Source of the DNA: Myxococcales bacterium
Lineage (GTDB): Bacteria; Myxococcota_A; UBA9160; JALSIO01
Reading direction: 5' to 3'
Assembly: GCA_026989995.1 (NCBI GenBank)
Contig: JALSIO010000100.1
Coordinates: 1 to 5,495, forward strand
DNA: 5,495 bases
In this document: positions 1 to 5,495 of the stretch, piece by piece
How the letters are laid out: each line of letters starts with the position of its first letter
How positions within the stretch are numbered: the first letter of the stretch is position 1
The notes under the pieces: generated by a model
What the model was told of the DNA's origin: nothing
Database searches by the model: none
The model's input: only the letters and a program-made list of their open reading frames with translations
Made by a program: the position numbers and the translations under genes

Positions 1-1325
1 TCGTAGCGGCAGCGGAGCTCCACCAACGAGCCGGCCTCGTCGGTGACGACCTCCTCGCAGGTGATGAGGTAGGCGTAGCGCAGCCTCACCTCCCGTCCGG
101 GAGCGAGGCGGTGGAACTTCGGCGGGGGCTCGAGCAGGAAATCGTCGCGCTCGATGTAGAGCTCGCGGGAGAAGGGCACGAGCCGGGTACCCGCCGAAGG
201 ATCCTCCGGGTTGTTCACGGCCGGAAGCTCCTCGACGCGACCCTCGGGGTAGTTGGTGAGCACCACCTTGAGCGGGCGAAGCACCCCCATGGCCCGCGGG
301 GCCACGCGGTTCAGGTGGTCGCGGACGGCGGCCTCGAGGCGCGCGAGCTGCACCACGTTGTCGCGGCGCGCCACACCGATGGCATCGCAGAAGTCGCGAA
401 TCGCCTCGGGCGTGTAGCCGCGCCGCCGGAGGCCCGAGAGCGTGGGCATGCGCGGGTCGTCCCAGCCGCGGACGTGCCCGCCTTCGACCAGGCGCCGCAG
501 CCAGCGCTTCGAGAGCACCGTGTGGGAAAGGTTCAGCCGGGCGAACTCGATCTGTCGGGGATGGCAGGGCGCGTCGACCTGATCGAGGATCCAGTCGTAG
601 AGCGGACGGTGGTCGGCGAACTCGAGGGTGCAGAGGGAATGGGTGATGCCCTCGATGGCGTCCGACAGGCAGTGGGCGAAGTCGTACATCGGGTAGATGT
701 GCCATCGGTCGCCGGTGCGGTGGTGGTGCCCCGCCACGATGCGGTAGAGGATCGGATCCCGCATGGGGAGCACCGGGGAGGCCATGTCGATCCGCGCGCG
801 CAGCACCCGGCTGCCCGGCGGAAACGCCCCCTCCTTCATGCGGCGGAAGAGATCGAGGTTCTCCTCCACGCTGCGATCGCGGTACGGGCTCGGAATCCCG
901 GGCTCGGTGAGGGTCCCCCGGCGGGCGGCGATCTCCTCGGAGGAGAGATCGCAGACGAAGGCCCGGCCCCGCTCGATGAGCTGCACGGCGAACTCGTAGA
1001 GGCGGTCGAAGTAGTCCGAGGTGAAGTAGAGGTGCTCGCCCCAGTCGAAGCCGAGCCAGCGGACGTCCCGCTGGATGGCCTCCACGTACTCCGCCTCCTC
1101 GGTGAGGGGATTGGTGTCGTCGAAGCGCAGGTGGCAGCGAGCCTTCGGAAACTCGCGGGCGATGCCGAAGTTCAGGCAGATCGACTTGGCGTGGCCGATG
1201 TGGAGGTAGCCGTTCGGCTCCGGCGGGAACCGGGTGACCACCTCGTCGATCCGCCCGGCCGCCAGATCCTCGGTGATCCGGGCCCGGATGAAGTCCAGGC
1301 CCCGGGTGTCGACCTCCTCCGCCAT
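1..1325 (-). CDS. glnS: Glutaminyl-tRNA synthetase, 3'-truncated by window edge
   Basis: This gene charges tRNA-Gln with glutamine in the cytoplasm (class I aminoacyl-tRNA synthetase, GlnRS type). The window holds 441 full codons. The ATP-binding signature [15 protein letters not shown] lies at residues 33-47 (HIGH at 42-45), and the second class I signature, VLSKR (the KMSKS equivalent), at 270-274. Between them are GlnRS hallmarks: [34 protein letters not shown] and [12 protein letters not shown]. After the signature come [21 protein letters not shown] and the start of the anticodon-binding beta-barrel region ([21 protein letters not shown]). From memory it tracks E. coli GlnRS closely, and the visible part stops at roughly E. 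coli residue 460 of 554, so about 100 C-terminal residues lie off the left edge. The ATG at 1325 is supported by an AGGAGG four bases upstream and by a family-typical N-terminal length. The motif spacing and the GlnRS-specific motifs argue against GluRS. No frameshift or missing key motif is seen. Confidence 0.97.
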   Translation of the reverse strand, partial: MAEEVDTRGLDFIRARITEDLAAGRIDEVVTRFPPEPNGYLHIGHAKSICLNFGIAREFPKARCHLRFDDTNPLTEEAEYVEAIQRDVRWLGFDWGEHLYFTSDYFDRLYEFAVQLIERGRAFVCDLSSEEIAARRGTLTEPGIPSPYRDRSVEENLDLFRRMKEGAFPPGSRVLRARIDMASPVLPMRDPILYRIVAGHHHRTGDRWHIYPMYDFAHCLSDAIEGITHSLCTLEFADHRPLYDWILDQVDAPCHPRQIEFARLNLSHTVLSKRWLRRLVEGGHVRGWDDPRMPTLSGLRRRGYTPEAIRDFCDAIGVARRDNVVQLARLEAAVRDHLNRVAPRAMGVLRPLKVVLTNYPEGRVEELPAVNNPEDPSAGTRLVPFSRELYIERDDFLLEPPPKFHRLAPGREVRLRYAYLITCEEVVTDEAGSLVELRCRY

Positions 1326-1329
1326 GCGC

Positions 1330-1335
1330 CCTCCT
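1330..1335 (-). promoter_or_regulatory. Ribosome binding site of glnS
   Basis: Read on the minus strand this is a perfect AGGAGG, four bases before the ATG at 1325. It fixes the glnS start. Confidence 0.75.
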
Positions 1336-1349
1336 CGAGGCAGCGGCGC

Positions 1350-1378
1350 ATTGTATGGCTTCGCTACACCGATGTCCC
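1350..1378 (-). promoter_or_regulatory. Candidate sigma70-type promoter for glnS
   Basis: On the minus strand a TACAAT (-10 like, 1350-1355, one mismatch to TATAAT) follows a GGGACA (-35 like, 1373-1378, four of six matches to TTGACA) with a 17-base spacer. Transcription would start near 1343, giving a leader of about 18 bases that just includes the AGGAGG. The TACAAT sits in one of the few AT-rich spots of the intergenic region, which supports the call. No equally good plus-strand promoter for the sulfatase gene was seen in the same spacer. This is inferred from sequence only. Confidence 0.45.
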
Positions 1379-1415
1379 GGATCCGGGCCGGTGCGTGGCC
1401 CGGGACGGTCGCGGT

Positions 1416-1421
1416 GGGAGG
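1416..1421 (+). promoter_or_regulatory. Ribosome binding site of the sulfatase gene
   Basis: GGGAGG lies five bases before the ATG at 1427. It selects this start over an in-frame ATG at 1355, which lies in the divergent intergenic region and has no comparable site. Confidence 0.65.
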
Positions 1422-1426
1422 ATCCC

Positions 1427-2971
1427 ATGAACGCCACCCCGGACGCCCCCGGCGCGGGCCGGCCCCGCCGGGCCGTCGTGGTCCTGCTCGACAGCCTGAA
1501 CCGCCACCTGCTCGGCCCCTACGGCGGGCGGGAGTTCGACACGCCCCAGATCGATCGGCTGGCCGCCCGGGCCGTGCGCTTCGACCGGCACGTCACGGGC
1601 TCCCTGCCCTGCATGCCGGCCCGGCACGACATCCTCTGCGGCGCCCTCGACTTCCTGTGGAAGCCCTGGGGCTCGATCGAGGTCTTCGAGGAGCCGGTCA
1701 CCGCCGCCCTCCGGCGGGCCGGGGTGACCACCTTTCTCTGCTCGGACCACCCCCACCTCTTCGAGACCGGCGGCGAGAACTACCACACGGACTTCTCGGC
1801 CTGGGAGTACCTGCGGGGGCACGAGGGGGATCCGTGGCGGACGGTGCCGGATCCGAGCTTCATCGGGACGCCGGCGCTCCCGGCGCGGGTGGGGGCGCTC
1901 CCGCGCCCCTACGATCTCTCCCGGACCTGGTTCCGGGACGAGGCCGACTTCCCGGGGCCCCGCACCATGCGGGCGGCCGCCGAGTGGCTGCGCGTGGCCG
2001 CCCCCCACCACGACCGCTTCCTGCTCTTCGTGGACGAGTTCGATCCCCACGAGCCCTTCGACACCCCGCTGCCCTGGGCGCGTCGCTACGACCCGGACTG
2101 GGACGGAGAGCTGCTGATCTGGCCTCCCTACGCGGTGGGCGCCGTGGAGCGGGGCGTGCTGACCGAACGCGAGGCGCGGCACCTGCGGGCCAACTACGGG
2201 GCCAAGCTCTCGATGATCGACCACTGGCTCGGGCGGATCCTCGACGAGATGGACCGCCAGGACCTCTGGAGGGATACCTGTTTCATCCTCTGCACCGACC
2301 ACGGCCACTACCTCGGCGAACGGGACCTCTTCGGCAAGCCGCGCGTGCCCCAGTTCGAGCCGCTCGGTCACACCCCGCTCTTCGTGGCCTGGCCCGGGCG
2401 CCGCGGGGGCACCATCGACGCGCTCACCACCAACGTCGACCTCTTCGCCACCCTCGCCGACCTCTTCGGGGTGGCCGTGATGCAGCGGACGCACGGGCGC
2501 TCGCTCGTGCCGCTCCTCGAGGGGACGGCCGACCGCCTCCGGGAGTGGGCCCTCGGGGGCGTCTACGGCCAGTGGGTGCAGGTGACCGACGGCCGGTACA
2601 AGTACGCCCGGGCGCCGGAGGGGAATGGATTTCCGCTCTCCATGTGGTCGAACCGGTGGTCCACCATGCCGATCTACGGCCTGCCCGAGCTCCGCCTGCC
2701 GCGTCCGGATCGACGGGCGCGCCTGGACTTCATGCCCGGCTCCGAGGTCCCGGTGATCCGCCAGCCCTTCCAGCCGGGCGATCTCCTCCCCTACTGGGCC
2801 GCCAATCCCCCGGTCGGCGAGCATCACCTCTACGACCTCGGGATCGACCCGGAGGAGCGCGAGAACCGCGTGGGCGGCGCGGAGGAGGCGCGGATGCGGG
2901 ACCTCCTGCGCGCCGCCCTCGAGGAGGTGGAGGCGCCCGAGGATCAGTTCCGGAGGCTCGGGATCGCCTGA
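1427..2971 (+). CDS. Sulfatase / phosphonate monoester hydrolase-like enzyme
   Basis: This is a 514-residue member of the alkaline phosphatase superfamily, sulfatase branch, predicted to hydrolyse sulfate or phospho/phosphonate esters; the substrate is not predictable. The N-terminal strand VVVLLDS has the first metal Asp at D22, followed by GPYG and DTPQIDRLA. The formylglycine site is C62 in [13 protein letters not shown], which fits CxPxR, so activation would need a formylglycine-generating enzyme (or anSME) encoded elsewhere. TDHGHYLGE gives metal-binding D291 and H292, followed by K304. [10 protein letters not shown] lies midway, and the C-terminal [17 protein letters not shown] is the usual sulfatase tail motif. 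There is no signal peptide or membrane segment: a short Pro/Ala/Arg-rich start leads straight into the first beta strand, so the enzyme should be cytoplasmic. The CMPAR context and the following LDFLWKPWG resemble a loosely characterised sulfatase-like group in which a single Asp replaces the DD pair. The start is ATG 1427 with GGGAGG upstream. The gene is monocistronic here, divergent from glnS and convergent with argC. The family is firm; the substrate is unknown. Confidence 0.93.
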   Translation: MNATPDAPGAGRPRRAVVVLLDSLNRHLLGPYGGREFDTPQIDRLAARAVRFDRHVTGSLPCMPARHDILCGALDFLWKPWGSIEVFEEPVTAALRRAGVTTFLCSDHPHLFETGGENYHTDFSAWEYLRGHEGDPWRTVPDPSFIGTPALPARVGALPRPYDLSRTWFRDEADFPGPRTMRAAAEWLRVAAPHHDRFLLFVDEFDPHEPFDTPLPWARRYDPDWDGELLIWPPYAVGAVERGVLTEREARHLRANYGAKLSMIDHWLGRILDEMDRQDLWRDTCFILCTDHGHYLGERDLFGKPRVPQFEPLGHTPLFVAWPGRRGGTIDALTTNVDLFATLADLFGVAVMQRTHGRSLVPLLEGTADRLREWALGGVYGQWVQVTDGRYKYARAPEGNGFPLSMWSNRWSTMPIYGLPELRLPRPDRRARLDFMPGSEVPVIRQPFQPGDLLPYWAANPPVGEHHLYDLGIDPEERENRVGGAEEARMRDLLRAALEEVEAPEDQFRRLGIA

Positions 2972-3014
2972 GGCACGCCGCCCCCGAAAGCCGCAGCGGG
3001 GCAGTGCCGGACAC

Positions 3015-3035
3015 GCCCGCGGCTGGCGCGCGGGC
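3015..3035. terminator. GC-rich hairpin between convergent genes
   Basis: A perfect 7-base inverted repeat (GCCCGCG / CGCGGGC) with a 7-base loop sits in the spacer between the convergent ends of the sulfatase gene and argC. Its position fits a bidirectional terminator, but neither side has a T-tract, so intrinsic termination is uncertain. The rest of the spacer (2972-3059) shows nothing else recognisable. Confidence 0.3.
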
Positions 3036-3059
3036 GCCCGGACGGGCTCGGGGCCGCGA

Positions 3060-4013
3060 TCAGGTCGGGAGCCCGGTGCTCTCGGGCAGGCCGAGCATCA
3101 GGTTCAGGTTCTGGATCGCCGCGCCGCTCGCGCCCTTTCCGAGGTTGTCGAGCAGGGCCACGAGGAGCAGGTGCCCGGAGGGATGAACGACGACGTAGAG
3201 GTCGACCCGGTTGGTGTCGTTGCAGGCGCGCGGGTCGAGGGCTCGCTCGGGCACCTCGCCCGCCGGCGGTCCCTCGAAGACGCGGACGAAGGGCTCGGCT
3301 GCGTAGCGCTCCCGCAGGAGCTCCGGAACCCGCGCGGCGGCGCCCGGGGGCAGGAGGTCCGCCGGCACCGGCACCTGCACCCGCATGCCGCACCGGAAGG
3401 GGCCCACCGCCGGGAGGAAGAACGGCTCGGTCTCGAGGCCCGCGTGCCGCATCATCTCCGGCACGTGCTTGTGCACGCGCTCGAGGGCGTAGGGCGCCTC
3501 GAAGGGGAGCGAAGCGAGGCCGAGCGCCGGATCCTCCCAGCGCCCGACGAGCGGACGCCCTCCGCCCGAATACCCCGAGACGGCGTGGACCGCGAGCGGC
3601 GCCCGGCGCGCGAGAAGGCCCGCGTCCACGAGCGGCCGCACCAGGAGCAGGAAGCCGGTGGGGTAGCAGCCGGGGTTCGAGACCCGCGGCGCCCGCCGGA
3701 TGGCCTCCCGTTGCCCCGGTGCGAGCTCCGGGAGCCCGTAGACGAAGCGCTCGTCGGTCCGGTGGGCCGTGCTCGCGTCGACGATGCGCGTGCCCGCCTG
3801 CTCGGCCCAGGCCGCGGCCTCCCGCGCGGCCTCGTCCGGCAGGCAGAGCACGGCGAGGTCCGCCTCTTCGAGCGCCCGGCGCCGGGCCGCGGCATCCTTC
3901 CGCTCCGCGTCGGAGAGCGTGATGAGGTCGAGGTCGTCCCGTCGGGAGAGCCACTCCCGGATGCGCAGGCCGGTGGTGCCCGCGTGCCCGTCCACGAAGA
4001 CCCGCACGCCCAT
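3060..4013 (-). CDS. argC: N-acetyl-gamma-glutamyl-phosphate reductase, type 2 (short form)
   Basis: This enzyme performs the NADPH-dependent reduction of N-acetyl-glutamyl-5-phosphate to the semialdehyde, the third step of arginine biosynthesis, in the cytosol. The 317-residue length fits the short type 2 AGPR family; type 1 enzymes are longer. The N-terminal Rossmann start VRVFVDGHAGTTGLRIREWL (residues 3-22) binds the nucleotide. The catalytic cysteine is C116 in SNPGCYPTGF. HAVSGYSGGGR (143-153) and RVHKHVPEM (179-187), with H181/H183 as candidate catalytic histidines, follow. NDTNRVDLYV and the C-terminal LLDNLGKGASGAAIQNLN are family hallmarks. The gene is complete. An in-frame TAG nine bases before the ATG rules out an upstream start, yet no clear Shine-Dalgarno precedes the ATG (only CTCCCCGC). 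It may be leaderless or weakly initiated. No other arg gene is in the window. Identity is secure; the type 2 call rests on length and the motif set. Confidence 0.95.
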   Translation of the reverse strand: MGVRVFVDGHAGTTGLRIREWLSRRDDLDLITLSDAERKDAAARRRALEEADLAVLCLPDEAAREAAAWAEQAGTRIVDASTAHRTDERFVYGLPELAPGQREAIRRAPRVSNPGCYPTGFLLLVRPLVDAGLLARRAPLAVHAVSGYSGGGRPLVGRWEDPALGLASLPFEAPYALERVHKHVPEMMRHAGLETEPFFLPAVGPFRCGMRVQVPVPADLLPPGAAARVPELLRERYAAEPFVRVFEGPPAGEVPERALDPRACNDTNRVDLYVVVHPSGHLLLVALLDNLGKGASGAAIQNLNLMLGLPESTGLPT

Positions 4014-4081
4014 GCGGGGAGTCTAGCAGCGGGGGCAGCCCGCCCCGGGCCGACCCGAACCGCCGCGGCGCCGCTTCCGGC

Positions 4082-4102
4082 CGTCGCGGACGCCCCGCGA
4101 CG
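4082..4102. repeat. Inverted repeat (first of two tandem hairpins)
   Basis: CGTCGCGG (4082-4089) and CCGCGACG (4095-4102) form a perfect 8-base stem around the 5-base loop ACGCC. It ends one base before a second, stronger hairpin. The left arm, extended to 4078-4089, can instead pair over 12 bases with 4113-4124 inside that second hairpin. Confidence 0.6.
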
Positions 4103-4103
4103 C

Positions 4104-4130
4104 CGGGGGCGGCCGCGACGGCCGCCCCCG
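4104..4130. repeat. Strong inverted repeat (second of two tandem hairpins)
   Basis: A perfect 12-base stem (4104-4115 with 4119-4130) closes a 3-base CGA loop; alternatively it is 11 bases with a 5-base loop. It is all G/C in the stem, and no T-run follows on either strand. It lies 25 bases before the ATG at 4156, so in a plus-strand transcript it would be in the 5' leader. It could be a leader structure, a protein-binding palindrome or a terminator-like element; which one cannot be told from sequence. Confidence 0.65.
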
Positions 4131-4143
4131 ACGCACGCAGCCA

Positions 4144-4149
4144 GGGGGG
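4144..4149 (+). promoter_or_regulatory. Ribosome binding site of the small membrane-protein gene
   Basis: A purine run, AGGGGGGA at 4143-4150, stands about six bases before the ATG at 4156. It is a partial match to AGGAGG at normal spacing and supports translation of this short gene. Confidence 0.5.
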
Positions 4150-4155
4150 AATCGG

Positions 4156-4347
4156 ATGCGACTGCTCGAGGCGGCCCGCCGCCACCCCGTGATCACCACG
4201 TTCTTCGCGGTCTGCACCCTCGCCGGCTCCGCGCTCGGCCTCGCGCTCCTCGATCCGGACTGGTCGGCGGCGAGGCGGATCGCGGTGGGCGGACTCGGTG
4301 GCATCGGCGTGGGGTTGCTCGTCACCGCCACGCGGCTTTTCGACTGA
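4156..4347 (+). CDS. Small two-helix membrane protein, function unknown
   Basis: I do not recognise this 63-residue protein. It has a short basic N-terminus (MRLLEAARRHP), then two hydrophobic stretches, about residues 12-32 (beginning VITTFFAVC, ending LGLALL) and 41-60 (beginning IAVGGLGG, glycine-rich). These are joined by a polar turn, DPDWSAARR. The layout suggests an inner-membrane hairpin with both ends in the cytoplasm by the positive-inside rule, though charge on the turn makes orientation unsure. Support for a real gene: a purine-rich ribosome binding site at good spacing, a biologically sensible amphipathic/hydrophobic pattern, and a position where neither neighbouring gene extends. 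The glycine/alanine-rich second helix is typical of small helix-packing membrane proteins. It could be a general hypothetical protein of the lineage; no partner is implied by the neighbours, which are on the other strand. Confidence 0.7.
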   Translation: MRLLEAARRHPVITTFFAVCTLAGSALGLALLDPDWSAARRIAVGGLGGIGVGLLVTATRLFD

Positions 4348-4363
4348 GGCCGGGCGACGGGAT

Positions 4364-4397
4364 CGCTCCGCCTCCGGGGCTCAGGCCCCCGGGAGCG
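4364..4397. terminator. Imperfect hairpin between convergent genes
   Basis: CGCTC (4364-4368) pairs with GAGCG (4393-4397), and CCGGGG (4374-4379) with CCCCGG (4387-4392). There is a 5-base bulge on the left side and a 7-base loop. It lies between the stop codons of the small membrane-protein gene and the HD-GYP gene, as a bidirectional terminator would. No T-tract follows on either strand. Confidence 0.35.
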
Positions 4398-4411
4398 CGG
4401 CGATTCGGGAC

Positions 4412-5392
4412 TCAGCGGCGGCCGGCGGCGGCCTCCCCGTGCGGCGCCGCGCCCTCCGGCCGCGGCTCCCCCGCCCGGCCCGGGCGCAGGCCGGAGCCGC
4501 CTTCCGGGGGCGCCGTGCCCTCCTTGCGCGGCTGCACCCCCGCGAGCAGGGCGGCCCGGTCCCGCTCCTCCGGGATCTCCCCGGCGAAGGTCTCCCACTC
4601 CTCGGGGTCCGCGTCCGCGAACAGGGCCCCGGCGCGCTGGAGCCGCAGGAAGGCGTCCACCACCTCCGGGAAGAACATGGTCCCGGCGTGGTCCCGCAGT
4701 TCCTTCAGCGCTTCGTCCACCGAGAGCCCGCGCCGGTAGGGCCGGTCCCGCACCATGGCCTCGAAGGCCGCCGCCACCATCAGGATGCGGCTGCCGACCG
4801 GGATCTCCCGGCCCCGCAGCCCCCGCGGATAGCCGCGACCGTCCGGCTGCTCGTGGTGGGCCCGGATGATCTCGGCCACCCCCTCGAGCCCCGGGATGTC
4901 GCGGACGAGCTCGAAGCCCACTTCGGGGTGGGTGCGTACCACCTCTCGCTCCTCCTCGCTCAGCCTGCCCGGCTTCCGGAGGGCGTCGTGCTGGATGGCC
5001 GAACGGCCGACGTCGTGGAGCAGGGCGGCCAGCTCGAGGTCGCAGAGCTCGCCCCGCGACAGGCCGAGCTCGCGCCCCACCGCCAGGCAGGCCCGGGAGA
5101 TCCGGTAGGAGCGGCCGCGGGTGAACGGATCGCCGGCGTCGATCACCGCCGCCATGCGCAGCACCGTGTCCCGGTAGCCGCGCTCGCCGGGGGCCGGCAG
5201 CCGCGGGGTGGCGCCTGGCCGGTCGGTCCGGGCGAAGGCCGCGAGGCCGAGGAGCGAGAAGAGGAGGGCGAGCGCGTGCAGGGCCGGCGGAAGCGCCGGC
5301 AGCGCCCCCACGGCGGCACCGAGGGAGACCAGCGCGTAGCCGCACAGCACTCCGAGCACGACGGCCGGCAGCGGCCGGGGAATCTCGATCAT
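4412..5392 (-). CDS. Membrane-anchored HD-GYP-type protein with altered metal site
   Basis: This is a 326-residue protein: two predicted membrane helices (about residues 8-31 and 34-55), a linker, an HD-GYP domain (about 75-255), and a Pro/Gly/Glu/Arg-rich tail (about 285-326). Canonical HD-GYP proteins hydrolyse cyclic di-GMP (some cGAMP) in the cytoplasm. Retained here are H126-D127 (LLHDVGR), H155 (THPEVGFEL), H179-H180 and the signature HHEQPDGRGYP (179-189), plus DRPYRRGLS. Changed are the usual GHSxR histidine, here R94 (DPFTRGRSYR); the usual VADxxDA aspartate, here A208 (VAAAFEAM); and the K of HDxGK, here R130. Loss of two likely metal ligands suggests reduced or no phosphodiesterase activity, or a ligand-sensing role; this is inference. 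The start ATG at 5392 has GGGAGG four bases upstream and overlaps the stop of the preceding gene by ATGA, so the two are probably co-translated. It has no receiver, PAS or GGDEF domain. Confidence 0.9.
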   Translation of the reverse strand: MIEIPRPLPAVVLGVLCGYALVSLGAAVGALPALPPALHALALLFSLLGLAAFARTDRPGATPRLPAPGERGYRDTVLRMAAVIDAGDPFTRGRSYRISRACLAVGRELGLSRGELCDLELAALLHDVGRSAIQHDALRKPGRLSEEEREVVRTHPEVGFELVRDIPGLEGVAEIIRAHHEQPDGRGYPRGLRGREIPVGSRILMVAAAFEAMVRDRPYRRGLSVDEALKELRDHAGTMFFPEVVDAFLRLQRAGALFADADPEEWETFAGEIPEERDRAALLAGVQPRKEGTAPPEGGSGLRPGRAGEPRPEGAAPHGEAAAGRR

Positions 5393-5495
5393 GCGACCTC
5401 CCTGCGAGCGGCGTAGGTGTCGAAGGGCGCCTTGTCGAGGGCGTGGCGCCAGGCCTCCTCCCCCGAGATGGCCCCGCCTTCCACCAGCCTGCGGA
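5389..5495 (-). CDS. C-terminal end of an unidentified protein (possibly PilT/PilU-like)
   Basis: Only the last 34 residues are in the window, ending ...DKAPFDTYAARREVA and then TGA. The fragment starts RRLVEGGAISGEEAW, followed by RHALDKAPFD. A pattern of short helix, Gly-x-Ile-Ser-x-Glu-Glu-Ala and then an Asp-Lys stretch is reminiscent of the tail of PilT/PilU type IV pilus retraction ATPases. That is a memory-based resemblance over few residues and should be treated as a guess. Its stop codon overlaps the HD-GYP start (ATGA), so the two genes form an operon. The reading frame is open to the window edge. Confidence 0.6.
   Translation of the reverse strand, partial: RRLVEGGAISGEEAWRHALDKAPFDTYAARREVA
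5397..5402 (-). promoter_or_regulatory. Ribosome binding site of the HD-GYP gene
   Basis: GGGAGG on the minus strand lies four bases before the ATG at 5392, inside the last codons of the upstream gene. Together with the ATGA overlap this supports reinitiation or coupled translation. Confidence 0.6.

Larger units (their letters stand above)
4014..4155. other. Divergent intergenic region rich in inverted repeats
   Basis: This spacer lies between argC (minus) and the small membrane-protein gene (plus) and must hold the promoters of both. No convincing -10/-35 pair is visible on either strand. Its notable content is two adjacent hairpins (4082-4102 and 4104-4130), followed by the ribosome binding site of the plus-strand gene. 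Confidence 0.6.

Noticed and set aside
1355..1426. Upstream ATG at 1355 as the sulfatase start
   Set aside because: It would add 24 residues with no family resemblance, it overlaps the glnS promoter, and it lacks a good ribosome binding site. ATG 1427 has GGGAGG at five bases.
111..1430. Long plus-strand open frame of about 440 codons opposite glnS
   Set aside because: It is the antisense shadow of glnS: its product is rich in Glu/Arg/His/Val without domain motifs, while the minus strand gives a near-complete GlnRS match.
1364..2827. Long minus-strand open frame opposite the sulfatase gene
   Set aside because: Antisense shadow in GC-rich DNA. The plus strand carries clear sulfatase motifs and a ribosome binding site.
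3031..3040. CGGGCGCCCG palindrome as an operator
   Set aside because: A ten-base GC palindrome is expected often by chance in this composition and overlaps the arm of the convergent hairpin.
1234..3186. 650-codon plus-strand open frame spanning glnS, the sulfatase gene and argC
   Set aside because: It crosses three genes in a shifted frame and has a Pro/Arg/Gly-rich nonsense composition.
2944..4185. Minus-strand open frame overlapping argC in another frame
   Set aside because: The product is low-complexity Ala/Arg/Gly/Pro. The argC frame has all the reductase motifs.
3171..4739. 522-codon plus-strand open frame across argC and the HD-GYP gene
   Set aside because: Out-of-frame shadow with no recognisable domain. 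It runs through the small membrane-protein gene in a different frame.
4023..5345. 440-codon minus-strand open frame overlapping the HD-GYP gene
   Set aside because: Shifted-frame shadow of Arg/Gly/Pro/Ala composition. The HD-GYP motifs are in the other frame.
1..5495. CRISPR array, insertion sequence ends, tRNA or attachment site
   Set aside because: No regularly spaced direct repeats, transposase motifs, terminal inverted repeats or tRNA cloverleaf were found on reading both strands.

Overview
This is a strongly GC-rich bacterial window with ordinary, densely packed chromosomal genes. It has no insertion sequence, phage gene, CRISPR array, tRNA or rRNA that I can see. A bacterial-type glutaminyl-tRNA synthetase, a type 2 ArgC, a membrane-anchored HD-GYP protein and a possible PilT-like C-terminus together suggest a GC-rich proteobacterium or a related Gram-negative lineage. 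The sequence alone does not fix the taxon. I see no sign of recent transfer: the codon preference for G or C at third positions looks the same in every gene.

Layout from left to right. Positions 1-1325 (minus) hold the N-terminal 441 codons of GlnRS; its C-terminus lies outside the window. A divergent spacer at 1326-1426 carries a plausible sigma70-type promoter for glnS and a good ribosome binding site for each flanking gene. Positions 1427-2971 (plus) encode a 514-residue cytoplasmic sulfatase/phosphonate-hydrolase-type enzyme of the alkaline phosphatase superfamily with an intact CxPxR formylglycine motif. A convergent spacer at 2972-3059 has a GC-rich hairpin. Positions 3060-4013 (minus) encode a complete short (type 2) N-acetyl-gamma-glutamyl-phosphate reductase of arginine biosynthesis. 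The divergent spacer 4014-4155 contains two adjacent strong inverted repeats that can also pair in an alternative way. Positions 4156-4347 (plus) encode a 63-residue protein with two predicted membrane segments. After a convergent spacer with an imperfect hairpin, 4412-5392 (minus) encodes a membrane-anchored HD-GYP-type protein whose metal site appears partly lost. Its start codon overlaps by 4 bases (ATGA) the stop of another minus-strand gene that enters from the right edge (5389-5495).

How the genes relate. The window is mostly single genes in alternating orientation, not one pathway. glnS is translation, argC is arginine biosynthesis, and the sulfatase is an orphan hydrolase of unknown substrate. 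The only operon-like pair is the right-edge gene plus the HD-GYP protein, whose overlap implies translational coupling. If the right-edge fragment really is the tail of a PilT/PilU-like ATPase, that pair would link pilus retraction to a cyclic-di-GMP-type domain, but this is tentative. I did not find a convincing new multi-gene system. The best leads are the degenerate HD-GYP site, the paired/alternative hairpins at 4078-4130, and the unusual sulfatase subfamily.
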